A stretch of DNA of 12,996 bases from Erysipelotrichia bacterium (GTDB taxonomy: Bacteria; Bacillota_I; Bacilli_A; RFN20; CAG-826): assembly GCA_012971835.1 (NCBI GenBank), contig JAAZFR010000037.1:1-12996 (forward strand), read 5' to 3'. Shown here one piece after another: positions 6,144-12,609 of the stretch (position 1 is the first letter of the stretch; every line of letters starts with the position of its first letter). The notes beneath the pieces were generated by a model that saw only the letters and a list, made by a program, of their open reading frames with translations, was not told where the DNA came from and did not search any database. The position numbers and the translations under genes are program-made.

Positions 6144-8170
6144 ACTACCATCCATCCAATCATGCCGATAATCGTCGCTAGAGTCCAAGCAATGCCTGTT
6201 TGAAAGAAGATGGCCTTGAACATCGCTTTTGTTGAACCAAGTTCTTTGCGCATTGCGCCAATTGCAGCAAAGCAAGGGGCGCTAAACAAATTAAAGACCA
6301 TGAAGGCATAAGCACTCCACCCCGTGAAGAAGCCGAAAATACCTGATTCGAAAATCGCTTCGCCACTTCCTTCTAGACCAGCAATAACTTCAAGCGAACT
6401 AACAACCTGCTCTTTGGCAATAAGTCCTTGAACTGCGGAAACAGTCGCCCCCCAAGACCACGTCCCACCTAACATTGGATAAAAGAGCCAGGCAAAGGCA
6501 TTACCAATACCAGCCAATATGCTGTTTTCGATGTGATATATTTCGCCATCAATATAATTGAAGGTCCAGGTAAATGATGCAAGAAACCAAACAGCAATCG
6601 AACAAAGAACAATAATAGTTCCCGCTCTTTTTATAAAGGACCATGTTTTATCAGAAACATCGCGAAAAACATAAACGGCACTTGGTGCATGATAATTTGG
6701 AAGTTCGGAAAGATATGACGAGAAAGAGTTCTTATACACAAACTTTTTCAAAATCATGGCGGAGACAAGAATAACAATAATCGCAAAGAAATATAAACTA
6801 AGTGTTATCAGCCAAGCGAATTGTGAAAAAAAGTATCCAGCAAAAAGAGCAATAATCGGCAGTTTTGCTGAACAAGGAACAAAGGGAGTAAGGATAGCAG
6901 TCATTTTTCTTTCTTCTTCATTTTCGACAGTTCGTGAGGCCATGATACCCGGCACACTGCATCCGCTTCCAACAATGAAAGGTATTAGCGATTTTCCGCT
7001 CAAACCAAATTTCTTGAAAATACGATCAAGGAAAAAAGAGATGCGTGACATGTAACCCGTTGTTTCTAATAAAGCGAGACACAAAAAGAGAATCACTAAT
7101 TGGGGAAGAAAACTACTAACGGCACCAAAACCGGCAATTATACCATCAACCACCAGCGAGATAGCCCACGGGCTTGCCCCAATATTTTCTAATCCTTGCG
7201 CAACCAATGGGCCAAGACCTGCGATAGCAAACGGCGTTTCTCGTCCAAAAATTTCGATTGTTTCCGCGCCATCAAATAAAGCCGCGACAAAATCAACTGT
7301 AAGACCGCCAATTAATCCGACTGACAAAAAGTAGACAACCGCCATAATAAGAGCAAAAATTGGTAGACCAAAGTATTTATGCAAAAAGATACGATCTAAT
7401 TTATCAGTAATTGTTTCGCCTTTATCCACTTGCGTAGAGCACTCTTCCTTGATACGGACAATATGACGATAACGTTGATCGGCGATTAACTGCTCGCTGT
7501 CCATTTCATACATTTTCTCAAGAGCGGAAACCTTTTCCGTGATTTCCTCGGTAATAAGTGGTCGATAGTCTCGATCCTTTTCAATGATTTTAACCGCGGC
7601 AAATCGTTTATGAGCAACATTGATGTTTGCTGCAATCGAAGAAATGACATTTTCTATTTCTTCATCATAGATGAAATCGTGTTTATTCTTCTTATAACTA
7701 CCTTTTTTTACAATTTCAATCAACTCGTCAACACCAATATTTTTCTTGGCCGAAATTGAAACGATTGTCGTGTTAAGACGTTTTGACAAGCAGTCGATAT
7801 TAACCGTGATTCCGCTTTTTTCTAAGACATCAGACATATTCAAAGCGATGATGACATCTGTGTCCAGCTCAAGAAGTTGTGTTGTTAAATAAAGACTTCT
7901 TTCTAAGCTTGTTGCATCAATAATATTGATAATTAAATCCGGCTTTTCTTCCATCGCAAATTGCCGAGAGATTTCTTCCTCGGTCGAATATGGCGAAAGA
8001 GAATAGACACCAGGTAAATCAACAATTTCAATCTCGGTTCCGACAATGACGCCTTCTTTTCGCTCGATGGTCACACCCGGCCAGTTGCCAACCTTTTGAT
8101 TCGTGCCCGTGAGAGTATTAAACAAAGTTGTTTTTCCAGAATTTTGATTGCCGACTAAAGCTATTTTCAT
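6140..8170 (-). CDS. feoB: Ferrous iron transport protein B
   Basis: A 676-residue FeoB with a cytosolic G domain followed by a membrane channel. G motifs: G1 GNQNSGKT (7-14), the G2-containing GNWPGVTIERKEG (28-40), G3 DLPG (51-54), G4 NMSD (111-114), G5 near SISAKK (138-143). A helical GDI-like spacer follows, then membrane segments from about 270 on. The gate motif GSGCSVPGIMASRT, followed by PFVPCSAKLPI, contains the conserved cysteines of the Gate region, and GATVSAVQGLIAKEQVVSSLEV matches the second Gate repeat. It imports Fe(II), typical of anoxic or reducing habitats. At 676 residues it is shorter than E. coli FeoB (773). It starts 2 nt after the feoA stop and overlaps the small Cys-rich gene by ATGA. 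Its Shine-Dalgarno is poor, consistent with translational coupling. Confidence 0.97.
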   Translation of the reverse strand: MKIALVGNQNSGKTTLFNTLTGTNQKVGNWPGVTIERKEGVIVGTEIEIVDLPGVYSLSPYSTEEEISRQFAMEEKPDLIINIIDATSLERSLYLTTQLLELDTDVIIALNMSDVLEKSGITVNIDCLSKRLNTTIVSISAKKNIGVDELIEIVKKGSYKKNKHDFIYDEEIENVISSIAANINVAHKRFAAVKIIEKDRDYRPLITEEITEKVSALEKMYEMDSEQLIADQRYRHIVRIKEECSTQVDKGETITDKLDRIFLHKYFGLPIFALIMAVVYFLSVGLIGGLTVDFVAALFDGAETIEIFGRETPFAIAGLGPLVAQGLENIGASPWAISLVVDGIIAGFGAVSSFLPQLVILFLCLALLETTGYMSRISFFLDRIFKKFGLSGKSLIPFIVGSGCSVPGIMASRTVENEEERKMTAILTPFVPCSAKLPIIALFAGYFFSQFAWLITLSLYFFAIIVILVSAMILKKFVYKNSFSSYLSELPNYHAPSAVYVFRDVSDKTWSFIKRAGTIIVLCSIAVWFLASFTWTFNYIDGEIYHIENSILAGIGNAFAWLFYPMLGGTWSWGATVSAVQGLIAKEQVVSSLEVIAGLEGSGEAIFESGIFGFFTGWSAYAFMVFNLFSAPCFAAIGAMRKELGSTKAMFKAIFFQTGIAWTLATIIGMIGWMVV

Positions 8171-8172
8171 TT

Positions 8173-8463
8173 TTATTCTATTACCTTAATATCAATTGAC
8201 TGCATGTCTTTACGACGAATGCATAATTCATAGCCGCGCAAACGAATATCAATTGGATCGCCTAGTGGCGCAATTTTTTTGATTTCGACAACGACGCCTT
8301 TTGTTATGCCCATATCCAAGAGACGACGACGTAAAGCGGCATTGTCGTTATGGAAATCAAGGACAATCGCTTTTTGACCACGGTCGAGGTCACTTAAATG
8401 CCCCTCACTTCCTGGTTGAAGTCTTATTCCTTTTCTTTGGCGATTTCTTCTTCGTTCACGCAC
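8173..8463 (-). CDS. feoA: Ferrous iron transport protein A
   Basis: A 96-residue FeoA with an SH3-like beta-barrel core: LSDLDRGQKAIVLDF, then RRRLLDMGITKGVVVEIKKIAPLGDPIDIRLRGYELCIRRKDMQSIDI. The LDMGI, P-x-GDP-I and G-x-x-L-x-LR/IR motifs are those of FeoA, a cytosolic accessory factor of FeoB. The start is a GTG at 8463 with GGAG 8 nt upstream; no ATG start in this frame precedes the core. This leaves an N-terminal extension of about 20 residues that is strongly basic (8 Arg/Lys in the first 14), longer than in minimal FeoA proteins of about 75 residues. It is the first gene of feoA-feoB-Cys-rich, from the promoter at 8499-8527, divergent from a metal-regulator gene. Confidence 0.93.
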   Translation of the reverse strand: MRERRRNRQRKGIRLQPGSEGHLSDLDRGQKAIVLDFHNDNAALRRRLLDMGITKGVVVEIKKIAPLGDPIDIRLRGYELCIRRKDMQSIDIKVIE

Positions 8464-8498
8464 TTTGTCTACTCCATTGTCCTTTGGACTCGCTATCT

Positions 8499-8527
8499 AT
8501 ATTAGGTTGCAAGGGGCAATAAGTCAA
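8499..8527 (-). promoter_or_regulatory. Promoter of the feoA-feoB operon
   Basis: On the minus strand TTGACT (8527-8522) and TAATAT (8504-8499) are spaced by exactly 17 nt, pointing at feoA. Transcription would start near 8492, giving a leader of about 28 nt that contains the GGAG ribosome site. The -35 sits in the left part of the operator-like repeat region, so a repressor bound there would exclude RNA polymerase. Confidence 0.72.
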
Positions 8528-8553
8528 CCATAATTGTTAACATTGGTTAACTT
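8521..8553. promoter_or_regulatory. Candidate metal-regulator operator with GTTAAC repeats
   Basis: Two perfect GTTAAC boxes (8536-8541 and 8546-8551, 4 nt apart) and a one-mismatch third, GTCAAC (8523-8528), lie between the divergent feo and regulator promoters. The two outer ends also form a 9-of-10 inverted repeat, AAGTCAACCA (8521-8530) against TGGTTAACTT (8544-8553). The array covers the feo -35 and ends 4 nt before the regulator -35. The divergent DtxR/MntR-like protein is the obvious candidate ligand; this is inferred from position only. Confidence 0.55.
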
Positions 8554-8556
8554 ATT

Positions 8557-8585
8557 TTGTAATGACATTTTAATGGTGCTATAAT
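8557..8585 (+). promoter_or_regulatory. Promoter of the DtxR/MntR-like regulator (extended -10)
   Basis: TTGTAA (8557-8562), a 17-nt spacer and a perfect TATAAT (8580-8585) preceded by TG at 8577-8578 make an extended -10 promoter. Transcription should start near 8592. An in-frame ATG at 8584 therefore lies inside the -10 element and cannot be the start codon of this transcript. Confidence 0.7.
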
Positions 8586-8610
8586 GTTCGTGTTTAAGGA
8601 TATAATCAAT

Positions 8611-8979
8611 ATGCAAAACACCACAAAGGCCATAGAAGATTACTTAGAAGCATTTTATATTCTTTATATTAATAAAGAGCCGCTTGAATCTGCACGTGTG
8701 TCACGACAATTAAATGTCTCTCGACCAGCAGTCAATAAGGCTACTCATGAGTTAATGCGTTTAGGCTTTATTACGAAAACACCATATTCGGAAATCGCAT
8801 TCACTACAACTGGAAAACGAATCGCAAAAAAGGTTTACCACCGCCACACAACAATCAAGAAGTATTTGCTCGGATTGGGCGTCTCAGAGAAAAACGCCGA
8901 CCGCGACTGTTGTTTGATAGAGCATGTATTATCTGAAGAAACATTTAAGAAAATTGAGGACTTAGTTAAAAACAAATAA
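8611..8979 (+). CDS. DtxR/MntR-family metal-dependent transcriptional regulator
   Basis: A 122-residue protein with an N-terminal winged helix-turn-helix (about 1-70; recognition region SARVSRQLNVSRPAVNKATHELMRLGFI) and a short dimerization/metal domain. Aligning to B. subtilis MntR (from memory), Asp8 and Glu11 match D10 and E13 in EDYLE, His77 matches H79 in HRH, and E102/H103 match E104/H105 in IEHV. The MntR Glu99 position is Cys101, as in DtxR Cys102. There is no C-terminal SH3-like domain. It probably represses feo and its own gene when Fe(II) or Mn(II) is plentiful. The start at 8611 has AAGGA 10 nt upstream and lies downstream of the promoter; an in-frame ATG at 8584 is within the -10. 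A terminator follows directly. Confidence 0.85.
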   Translation: MQNTTKAIEDYLEAFYILYINKEPLESARVSRQLNVSRPAVNKATHELMRLGFITKTPYSEIAFTTTGKRIAKKVYHRHTTIKKYLLGLGVSEKNADRDCCLIEHVLSEETFKKIEDLVKNK

Positions 8980-8981
8980 AC

Positions 8982-9015
8982 AAAGACTTCTTCGCTATTG
9001 AAAAAGTCTTTTTTT
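8982..9015 (+). terminator. Intrinsic terminator after the regulator gene, possibly bidirectional
   Basis: AAAGACTT (8982-8989) pairs with AAGTCTTT (9004-9011). Three more pairs (TTC/GAA) come after one C-A mismatch around a 6-nt loop, and a T-tract runs to 9015. It begins 2 nt after the regulator stop. On the minus strand the same stem is followed by a T-rich stretch (TTTGTTTATTT), so it may also end the converging polyamine operon. Confidence 0.8.
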
Positions 9016-9023
9016 AAGGTTAT

Positions 9024-9040
9024 TTTGTAATACTTACAAA
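9024..9040. repeat. Small stem-loop between convergent operons
   Basis: TTTGTAA (9024-9030) and TTACAAA (9034-9040) form a perfect 7-bp inverted repeat with a 3-nt loop, 15 nt after the stop of the amidase gene (on its strand). It has no T-tract. It might protect the 3' end of the polyamine mRNA or be incidental in AT-rich sequence. Confidence 0.3.
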
Positions 9041-9055
9041 GATATTAAGTCTTGG

Positions 9056-9919
9056 TTAGTTATCTTTTGAGTCATCAAGTTTAATGATGCTAGCGTATAA
9101 ATCGGGGCGACGATCGCGAAAAACACCCCACGATACTCGTTTTTTATTGATTGCTTCTAAATCAAAATCAGCGATAGCAAAATTTTCTTCAACCCGGGAT
9201 AGTTCGATAACTTTGTTACCATCTTCATCGGCGATAAAACTGCCTCCAAAAAAAGTCATGCTTGAATCTTTATCACTTTCCGTACCAATACGATTGGATG
9301 CCAAAACCGGAACAATATTTGCAGCAGCGTGCCCCTTCATCGTGTTTTGCCAGTGATCTTTTGAATCTTTTGGAAGGATGGGTTCGCTACCAATTGCAGT
9401 TGGGTAAACGATGATTTCTGCTCCCATTAAAACGAGACTGCGGGCCATTTCGGGAAACCATTGATCCCAACATATTCCGACACCAACTTTACCGTATTTT
9501 GTTTTATAGACTTTAAAGCCAGTATCGCCTGGCGAAAAGTAAAATTTTTCTTCATAACATTCGCCAGTTGGGATATGAGATTTTCGGTATAAACCAAGAT
9601 TTTTTCCATCAGCGTCAATCATAACTAAAGAGTTAAAATGCACATTGCCGGCTTTTTCAAAAAATGATATTGGTAAGACAACTTCTAACTCTTGGGCTAG
9701 TCTTTGAAAATGAACAATCGTCGGTGAAGAATTCAATTCTTCGGACAATGAAAAATAGTCGTAGTTTTCCTTTTGGCAAAAGTAAGGGGTCTTAAATAGC
9801 TCCGGTAAAAGAATAATTTTTGCACCTTGGGCAGATGCTTTTCGCACTATTTGTTCAGCTTTTGCGAGGTTATCTTGAATATCCCACGACATTTTTAACT
9901 GAGTAATGGCTACTTTCAT
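9056..9919 (-). CDS. aguB: N-carbamoylputrescine amidase
   Basis: A 287-residue nitrilase-superfamily enzyme with the full catalytic triad: Glu40 (ILLPELF), Lys113 (YRKSHIP) and Cys150 (GICWDQWFPE). The stretches YRKSHIPTGECYEEKFYFSPGDTGF and DQWFPEMARSLVLMGAEI, and the end SWGVFRDRRPDLY, are typical of AguB rather than of other nitrilase branches. It hydrolyses N-carbamoylputrescine to putrescine, CO2 and ammonia in the cytosol. AGGAGA at 9934-9929, inside the end of the preceding gene, lies 9 nt from the ATG. The ATG overlaps the preceding stop as ATGA (9919-9916), so the two are translationally coupled. Its position directly after an agmatine deiminase domain strongly supports the assignment. 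It is the last gene of the operon. Confidence 0.94.
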   Translation of the reverse strand: MKVAITQLKMSWDIQDNLAKAEQIVRKASAQGAKIILLPELFKTPYFCQKENYDYFSLSEELNSSPTIVHFQRLAQELEVVLPISFFEKAGNVHFNSLVMIDADGKNLGLYRKSHIPTGECYEEKFYFSPGDTGFKVYKTKYGKVGVGICWDQWFPEMARSLVLMGAEIIVYPTAIGSEPILPKDSKDHWQNTMKGHAAANIVPVLASNRIGTESDKDSSMTFFGGSFIADEDGNKVIELSRVEENFAIADFDLEAINKKRVSWGVFRDRRPDLYASIIKLDDSKDN

Positions 9920-12534
9920 AAAAGAAGTTCTCCTTTTCTTCCTTCCGGTATTTGCATTGTTATACAGTGAATATTCCCGCCACCGAGCAAGATTTCTCTC
10001 GTATTGATTTGAATGATTTGTTTGTCAGGATAAAGGCCTTTAAATTGTTCAAATGCGACAGCGTCTTCAGCCACGCCAAACGCAGGAAGAATAACAAAAT
10101 TCTTACCCTGATAATAATTAATATATGATGCAGCTAAGCGCATATTTGGTTCACGCTTTTTGGCGTTTGATCTTGAGCCCCGAATACCTTTAGCTTCTTC
10201 TTTATTCATATACATTGGCTTGGGTAACTTTATTTTTACTATTTCTAAAGGGTTACCTTCAGCATCTGTTTCATTTTTCAAAACTTTGTAGGCATCATGG
10301 GAATATTTGTACTGCGGGTCACTTCGATCGGTTGTCCAGGCCAAAGCGACAACGCCGGGTCTAACAAAGCAAGCCATGTTATCGACGTGCTCGCTTGTTT
10401 CATCCTGATAAATGCCGTTTTTTATCCAGATGACTTTACTAACACCTAAATTTGTTTTGAGTGTTTCTTCGATTTCTTGTTTGCTCATGTGAGGATTGCG
10501 ACCTTTTGACAAAAGACAAGCTTCCGTTACTAAACAAGTTCCCTTTCCATCGACGTGGATACTTCCGCCCTCTAGGACAAAGTCATCGATATAATAACTA
10601 TCCAAATGCATTTTTTTAGAAACGTGGCTGGCGAGTTTGTCATCATCATAATAATTTGTATACAATCCGCCTTCATCTCCCCGCCAAGCATTAAAGCGAA
10701 AGTCGACGGTCCGTAATTTCCAACTCTTCTTAACGAAGATCGGGGCATTATCGCGAGCCCAGGCGTCGTTGTATTTTACTTTTATTACCGAGACATTTTC
10801 TATATTAGAAAACTCACCCGCAACCGCGTCGTAAATGTTTGGATGAATGCCAACGACAACTGGTTCGAATTTAACAATAGCGCGAACGACTTCCTTATAA
10901 GCATCGCGAGCTGGCTTTGCACCCAAGCGCCAAGTATCTTTTCTAAATGGTAGTAGAATAAACGTCGCTTGATGTTCATCACCTTCAAAAGGCATCATAT
11001 ATCCATCATTATGGGGCGTTGTGATTCGTTTTGAAGAATAATCAAGATAAGCCTTCTGATAGGATGAGAAACGCTTCCAGTTTTCTTTATCGATGACATT
11101 AACGGTCCCGTCGCTATAATCACTAAGCATGGTGATACCTGTTTCCTTGTATGTTTTGATTCGTTCAATCAAATCGCTTGTGAATATTTCACCAGGAATA
11201 ATTAAGGGGATGCCTGGAGGATAAATCATAATTGATTCTTTGGAAATTTGATTGGCGGCTTCAAGAATCGATATCCGCTTGCTTGGGGCATAAAAGGCCG
11301 AACGTGGCCGAACAAGCAAGAAAGGAAAACTAACACTAAAGCTATGGCGAGGATATATTATATTGCGGTTATAATGCTGATGACTGATCTCTTTTAAAGC
11401 CGAGAACAAGTGTCGCAAATGCTCTTTTTTAGTGCCGATTGCCAAAATTCCTAAGATGACATATGTCTCTGCTAGTTCAACTTGAATTTGATATTTTTCC
11501 TTTAAAAGATAATAAAGGTCGAACCCGCTCAAATCGAGATGATCTAATTCAATGACGAGCTTTGTTTCATCGTAGTCAAAACATCCTTTTTGTAGAAAGT
11601 GCTCTCGACCACGTGGTATAAAGCCTTTGATTTTCGCGATTTGTTCGCGTGCATATTTAGATAATTCCAAAACAACATCCATTGTTTCTTGTCCTTTTGT
11701 CGCCGCGAAATGCCGCGCAGCATCAATGCTAGCAATCAAAAGATTGGAGGGCGATGTTGTATTTATAATATTCAACGATTTTTGGACTTCAACTGGATTA
11801 ACGCGTTCACCTTTTAAAAGTAGAACGCTCGATTGAGTTAACGAGCCACCCGTTTTGTGAAAGGATACACTAGCTAAGTCGGCATCAGCTTCCATGGCTG
11901 AGATGGGTCCGTTTTTGCTGAAATAGTAATGAGCACCATGAGCTTCATCGACAAGAACAGCCACATTGTGAGCGTGTGCGAATTTAGTAATTTCTTTTAA
12001 ATCGGCAATCGCGCCAAAATAAGTCGGATTAATAACTAAAACAGCCTTAGCGCTTGGGTATCTTAAAATAGCCCGTTTATAATCATCGACAGTGGGCTGA
12101 TTGGCGATTTCGAGTTGACGATCAATTTTCGGCATAACATAAATCGGTATTGATCCAGAAAGGACTAGGGCACTAATAATTGATTTATGAACATTGCGAG
12201 GAAGAATTATTTTGTCTTTTGCTTTGCAAACCGACATGATCATAGCAATGATTCCACTCGTTGTGCCATTGACTAAAAAGAAACTGTGATCGGCGCCAGT
12301 AAAATCGGCCATCAATTCCTGTGCTTGTTTAATAACCCCTGTCGGGTGTGGTAATGAGTCTAAACCAATCGGGGCATTGACATCGCTTTTAAAAGCTTTG
12401 CCACCTAAAAAATCCTTGAACTTGTTTTCCGCGTTTCCCAAATGATGTCCTGGAACATCAAAAGGAGATATTTTTTCATTAACGTATTTGATTAAAGCAT
12501 CGAGAAAGGGTGTCTGGTTTTGGTTTAATTTCAT
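9916..12534 (-). CDS. speA-aguA: Bifunctional arginine decarboxylase-agmatine deiminase fusion
   Basis: One uninterrupted 872-residue frame. Residues 1 to about 480 are a fold-type I PLP decarboxylase of the Orn/Lys/Arg group, like B. subtilis SpeA: FDVPGHHLG (25-33), FLVNGTTSGI (86-95), VDEAHGAHY (195-203), SFHKTGGSLTQSS (224-236) with PLP-binding Lys227, then the C-terminal IYPPGIPLIIPGE (437-449). After a linker (about 480-505), residues 505-872 are an agmatine deiminase: DGYMMPFEGDEHQ (510-521), NDAWARDNAP (589-598), DDFVLEGGSIHVDGKGT (650-666), ETSEHVDNMACF (712-723), and GGGNIHC (851-857) with catalytic Cys857, plus His716. The protein would turn arginine into agmatine plus CO2, then into N-carbamoylputrescine plus ammonia. 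In well-studied bacteria these are separate proteins. Lysine decarboxylase is excluded in practice by the fused agmatine deiminase and adjacent aguB. No Shine-Dalgarno precedes the ATG at 12534. PGHH replaces the usual PGHK. Confidence 0.93.
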   Translation of the reverse strand: MKLNQNQTPFLDALIKYVNEKISPFDVPGHHLGNAENKFKDFLGGKAFKSDVNAPIGLDSLPHPTGVIKQAQELMADFTGADHSFFLVNGTTSGIIAMIMSVCKAKDKIILPRNVHKSIISALVLSGSIPIYVMPKIDRQLEIANQPTVDDYKRAILRYPSAKAVLVINPTYFGAIADLKEITKFAHAHNVAVLVDEAHGAHYYFSKNGPISAMEADADLASVSFHKTGGSLTQSSVLLLKGERVNPVEVQKSLNIINTTSPSNLLIASIDAARHFAATKGQETMDVVLELSKYAREQIAKIKGFIPRGREHFLQKGCFDYDETKLVIELDHLDLSGFDLYYLLKEKYQIQVELAETYVILGILAIGTKKEHLRHLFSALKEISHQHYNRNIIYPRHSFSVSFPFLLVRPRSAFYAPSKRISILEAANQISKESIMIYPPGIPLIIPGEIFTSDLIERIKTYKETGITMLSDYSDGTVNVIDKENWKRFSSYQKAYLDYSSKRITTPHNDGYMMPFEGDEHQATFILLPFRKDTWRLGAKPARDAYKEVVRAIVKFEPVVVGIHPNIYDAVAGEFSNIENVSVIKVKYNDAWARDNAPIFVKKSWKLRTVDFRFNAWRGDEGGLYTNYYDDDKLASHVSKKMHLDSYYIDDFVLEGGSIHVDGKGTCLVTEACLLSKGRNPHMSKQEIEETLKTNLGVSKVIWIKNGIYQDETSEHVDNMACFVRPGVVALAWTTDRSDPQYKYSHDAYKVLKNETDAEGNPLEIVKIKLPKPMYMNKEEAKGIRGSRSNAKKREPNMRLAASYINYYQGKNFVILPAFGVAEDAVAFEQFKGLYPDKQIIQINTREILLGGGNIHCITMQIPEGRKGELLL

Positions 12535-12548
12535 AGCAAGTAAATCTT

Positions 12549-12576
12549 ATATTATCCGCACAAGGCGCGCAACCAA
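12549..12576 (-). promoter_or_regulatory. Weak candidate promoter of the polyamine operon
   Basis: On the minus strand TTGGTT (12576-12571) and TAATAT (12554-12549) are spaced by 16 nt. The implied leader is only about 10 nt and has no ribosome site, consistent with the missing Shine-Dalgarno before 12534. The -35 match is modest, so this is tentative. Confidence 0.35.
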
Positions 12577-12579
12577 AAC

Positions 12580-12598
12580 TAATTTTCAATGAAAATTA
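12580..12598. repeat. AT-rich palindrome between the esterase-like gene and the polyamine operon
   Basis: TAATTTTC (12580-12587) and GAAAATTA (12591-12598) form a perfect 8-bp inverted repeat with a 3-nt centre (AAT). It lies 12 nt after the esterase-like stop on the minus strand and just upstream of the candidate -35. It could be a weak terminator (only GTTTTGG follows) or an operator. It does not fit the ARG-box consensus well. Confidence 0.35.
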
Positions 12599-12609
12599 TT
12601 AAACAATCG

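Noticed and set aside
6144..6275. Upstream in-frame extension of the small Cys-rich protein, giving a 104-residue frame
   Set aside because: The extension lies wholly inside feoB and has no family resemblance. The ATG at 6143 overlaps the feoB stop as ATGA and starts directly before the membrane helix.
8464..8610. Metal riboswitch upstream of feo or the regulator
   Set aside because: The predicted leaders are only about 20-30 nt, too short for a riboswitch. DNA-level operators explain the region better.
9916..12534. Fusion as an assembly artefact or two genes read through a lost stop
   Set aside because: The frame is continuous, the linker is short and ordinary, both domains keep their active-site residues, and the next gene overlaps cleanly. 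A sequencing error cannot be fully excluded without reads.
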